From Diadophis punctatus similis (taxonomy: Eukaryota; Chordata; Lepidosauria; Squamata; Dipsadidae): a stretch of 64,000 nucleotides of DNA. Of the stretch, positions 63,812-64,000 are shown piece by piece. The stretch lies in NCBI GenBank assembly GCA_023053685.1, contig JALIGW010000003.1, forward strand, positions 51,232,496 to 51,296,495. The letters run 5' to 3'. The notes under the pieces are model-generated. The model saw nothing but the letters and a program-made list of their open reading frames with translations, searched no databases and was not told the origin of the DNA. The position numbers were made by a program, and so were the translations under genes. Position 1 is the stretch's first letter. The number at the start of each line of letters is the position of its first letter.

Positions 63812-64000
63812 ATCAGAAGAAATGGACAGTTATACTTTTTGGTGGGATGCTATTAGCAACCAAATTTACACTTGGAGCAATGGAACAGACCTGCAACTGC
63901 AGCACAGATATCACTTTCCAGAAATTTAGGACTAAATTAGCTCCTGAGATATGTTGTTTGAATTTCACAAGGACTAAAATTGATACTTTGGACTGGAGCA
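63812..64000 (+). CDS. Candidate coding exon, unrecognised signal-peptide and LRR-like protein (partial)
   Basis: Open for 62 complete codons to the window edge after a good splice acceptor (atctttttttatttag, AG at 63810-63811). The translation begins with KKWTVILFGGMLLATKFTLGA, a Lys-Lys then hydrophobic run that fits a signal peptide or membrane segment. It continues EQTCNCSTDITF with a C-x-C pair, then APEICCLNFTRTKIDTLDWS, which resembles an LRR N-terminal cap passing into a first repeat (L.F...I..LDWS). Two N-x-S/T sites (NCS, NFT) suit an extracellular location. Joined to 57047-57074 it would have a conventional start. I cannot name a family, and a fortuitous open frame is not excluded. 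The exon continues to the right. Confidence 0.5.

Noticed and set aside
58000..64000. BEST4 exons
   Set aside because: No bestrophin-like N-terminal sequence seen on the plus strand; the open exon at 63812 does not resemble bestrophin.

Overview
The window is nuclear DNA from a squamate reptile, most likely a snake. The repeats point this way: BovB/RTE LINE, Sauria-type SINEs whose tail is BovB-like, CR1 and L2-like LINEs, an R4/Dong-like LINE, a young L1, and many short hAT and mariner-type MITEs. The host genes are vertebrate genes with spliced exons, large introns and CpG-rich 5' ends.

Three host genes are recognisable and keep the order and relative orientation of human 1p34.1. The first coding exon of BTBD19 lies at 5.1 kb on the minus strand, and the rest of that gene runs off the left edge. 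DYNLT4 (TCTEX1D4) is a single coding exon at 13.8-14.5 kb on the plus strand. PLK3 is complete on the minus strand at 20.2-38.4 kb: its 15 coding exons can be joined without a frame break into a 657-residue polo-like kinase. BTBD19 and DYNLT4 are divergent, and DYNLT4 and PLK3 are convergent. Upstream of PLK3 (38.6-56.6 kb) I found no gene, only repeats and AT-rich DNA; BEST4 and RPS8, the human neighbours on that side, were not found.

At 56.65-57.85 kb there is a CpG-island-like block. It contains a short ATG exon with a good Kozak context and a strong splice donor. That exon is phase-compatible with an open exon at 63.81-64.00 kb that runs off the right edge. Joined, they would start a secreted or membrane protein: a signal-peptide-like N terminus, then a Cys-rich stretch that looks like the start of a leucine-rich-repeat ectodomain. 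I do not recognise it, and it is the most interesting coding lead.

Repeats fill much of the rest and are often nested: hAT inside BovB, hAT inside CR1, hAT inside L2, L2 inside a mariner MITE, and one hAT beside another. Nearly all hAT copies with readable ends have 8-bp target duplications with TA at the centre, the signature reported for the Buster branch. Other features of note are a roughly 290-bp near-perfect palindrome at 61.4-61.7 kb, an L1 deletion derivative flanked by exact 34-bp duplications, a 41-42-bp minisatellite inside a hAT-like element, and a TATA plus CRE promoter for PLK3.
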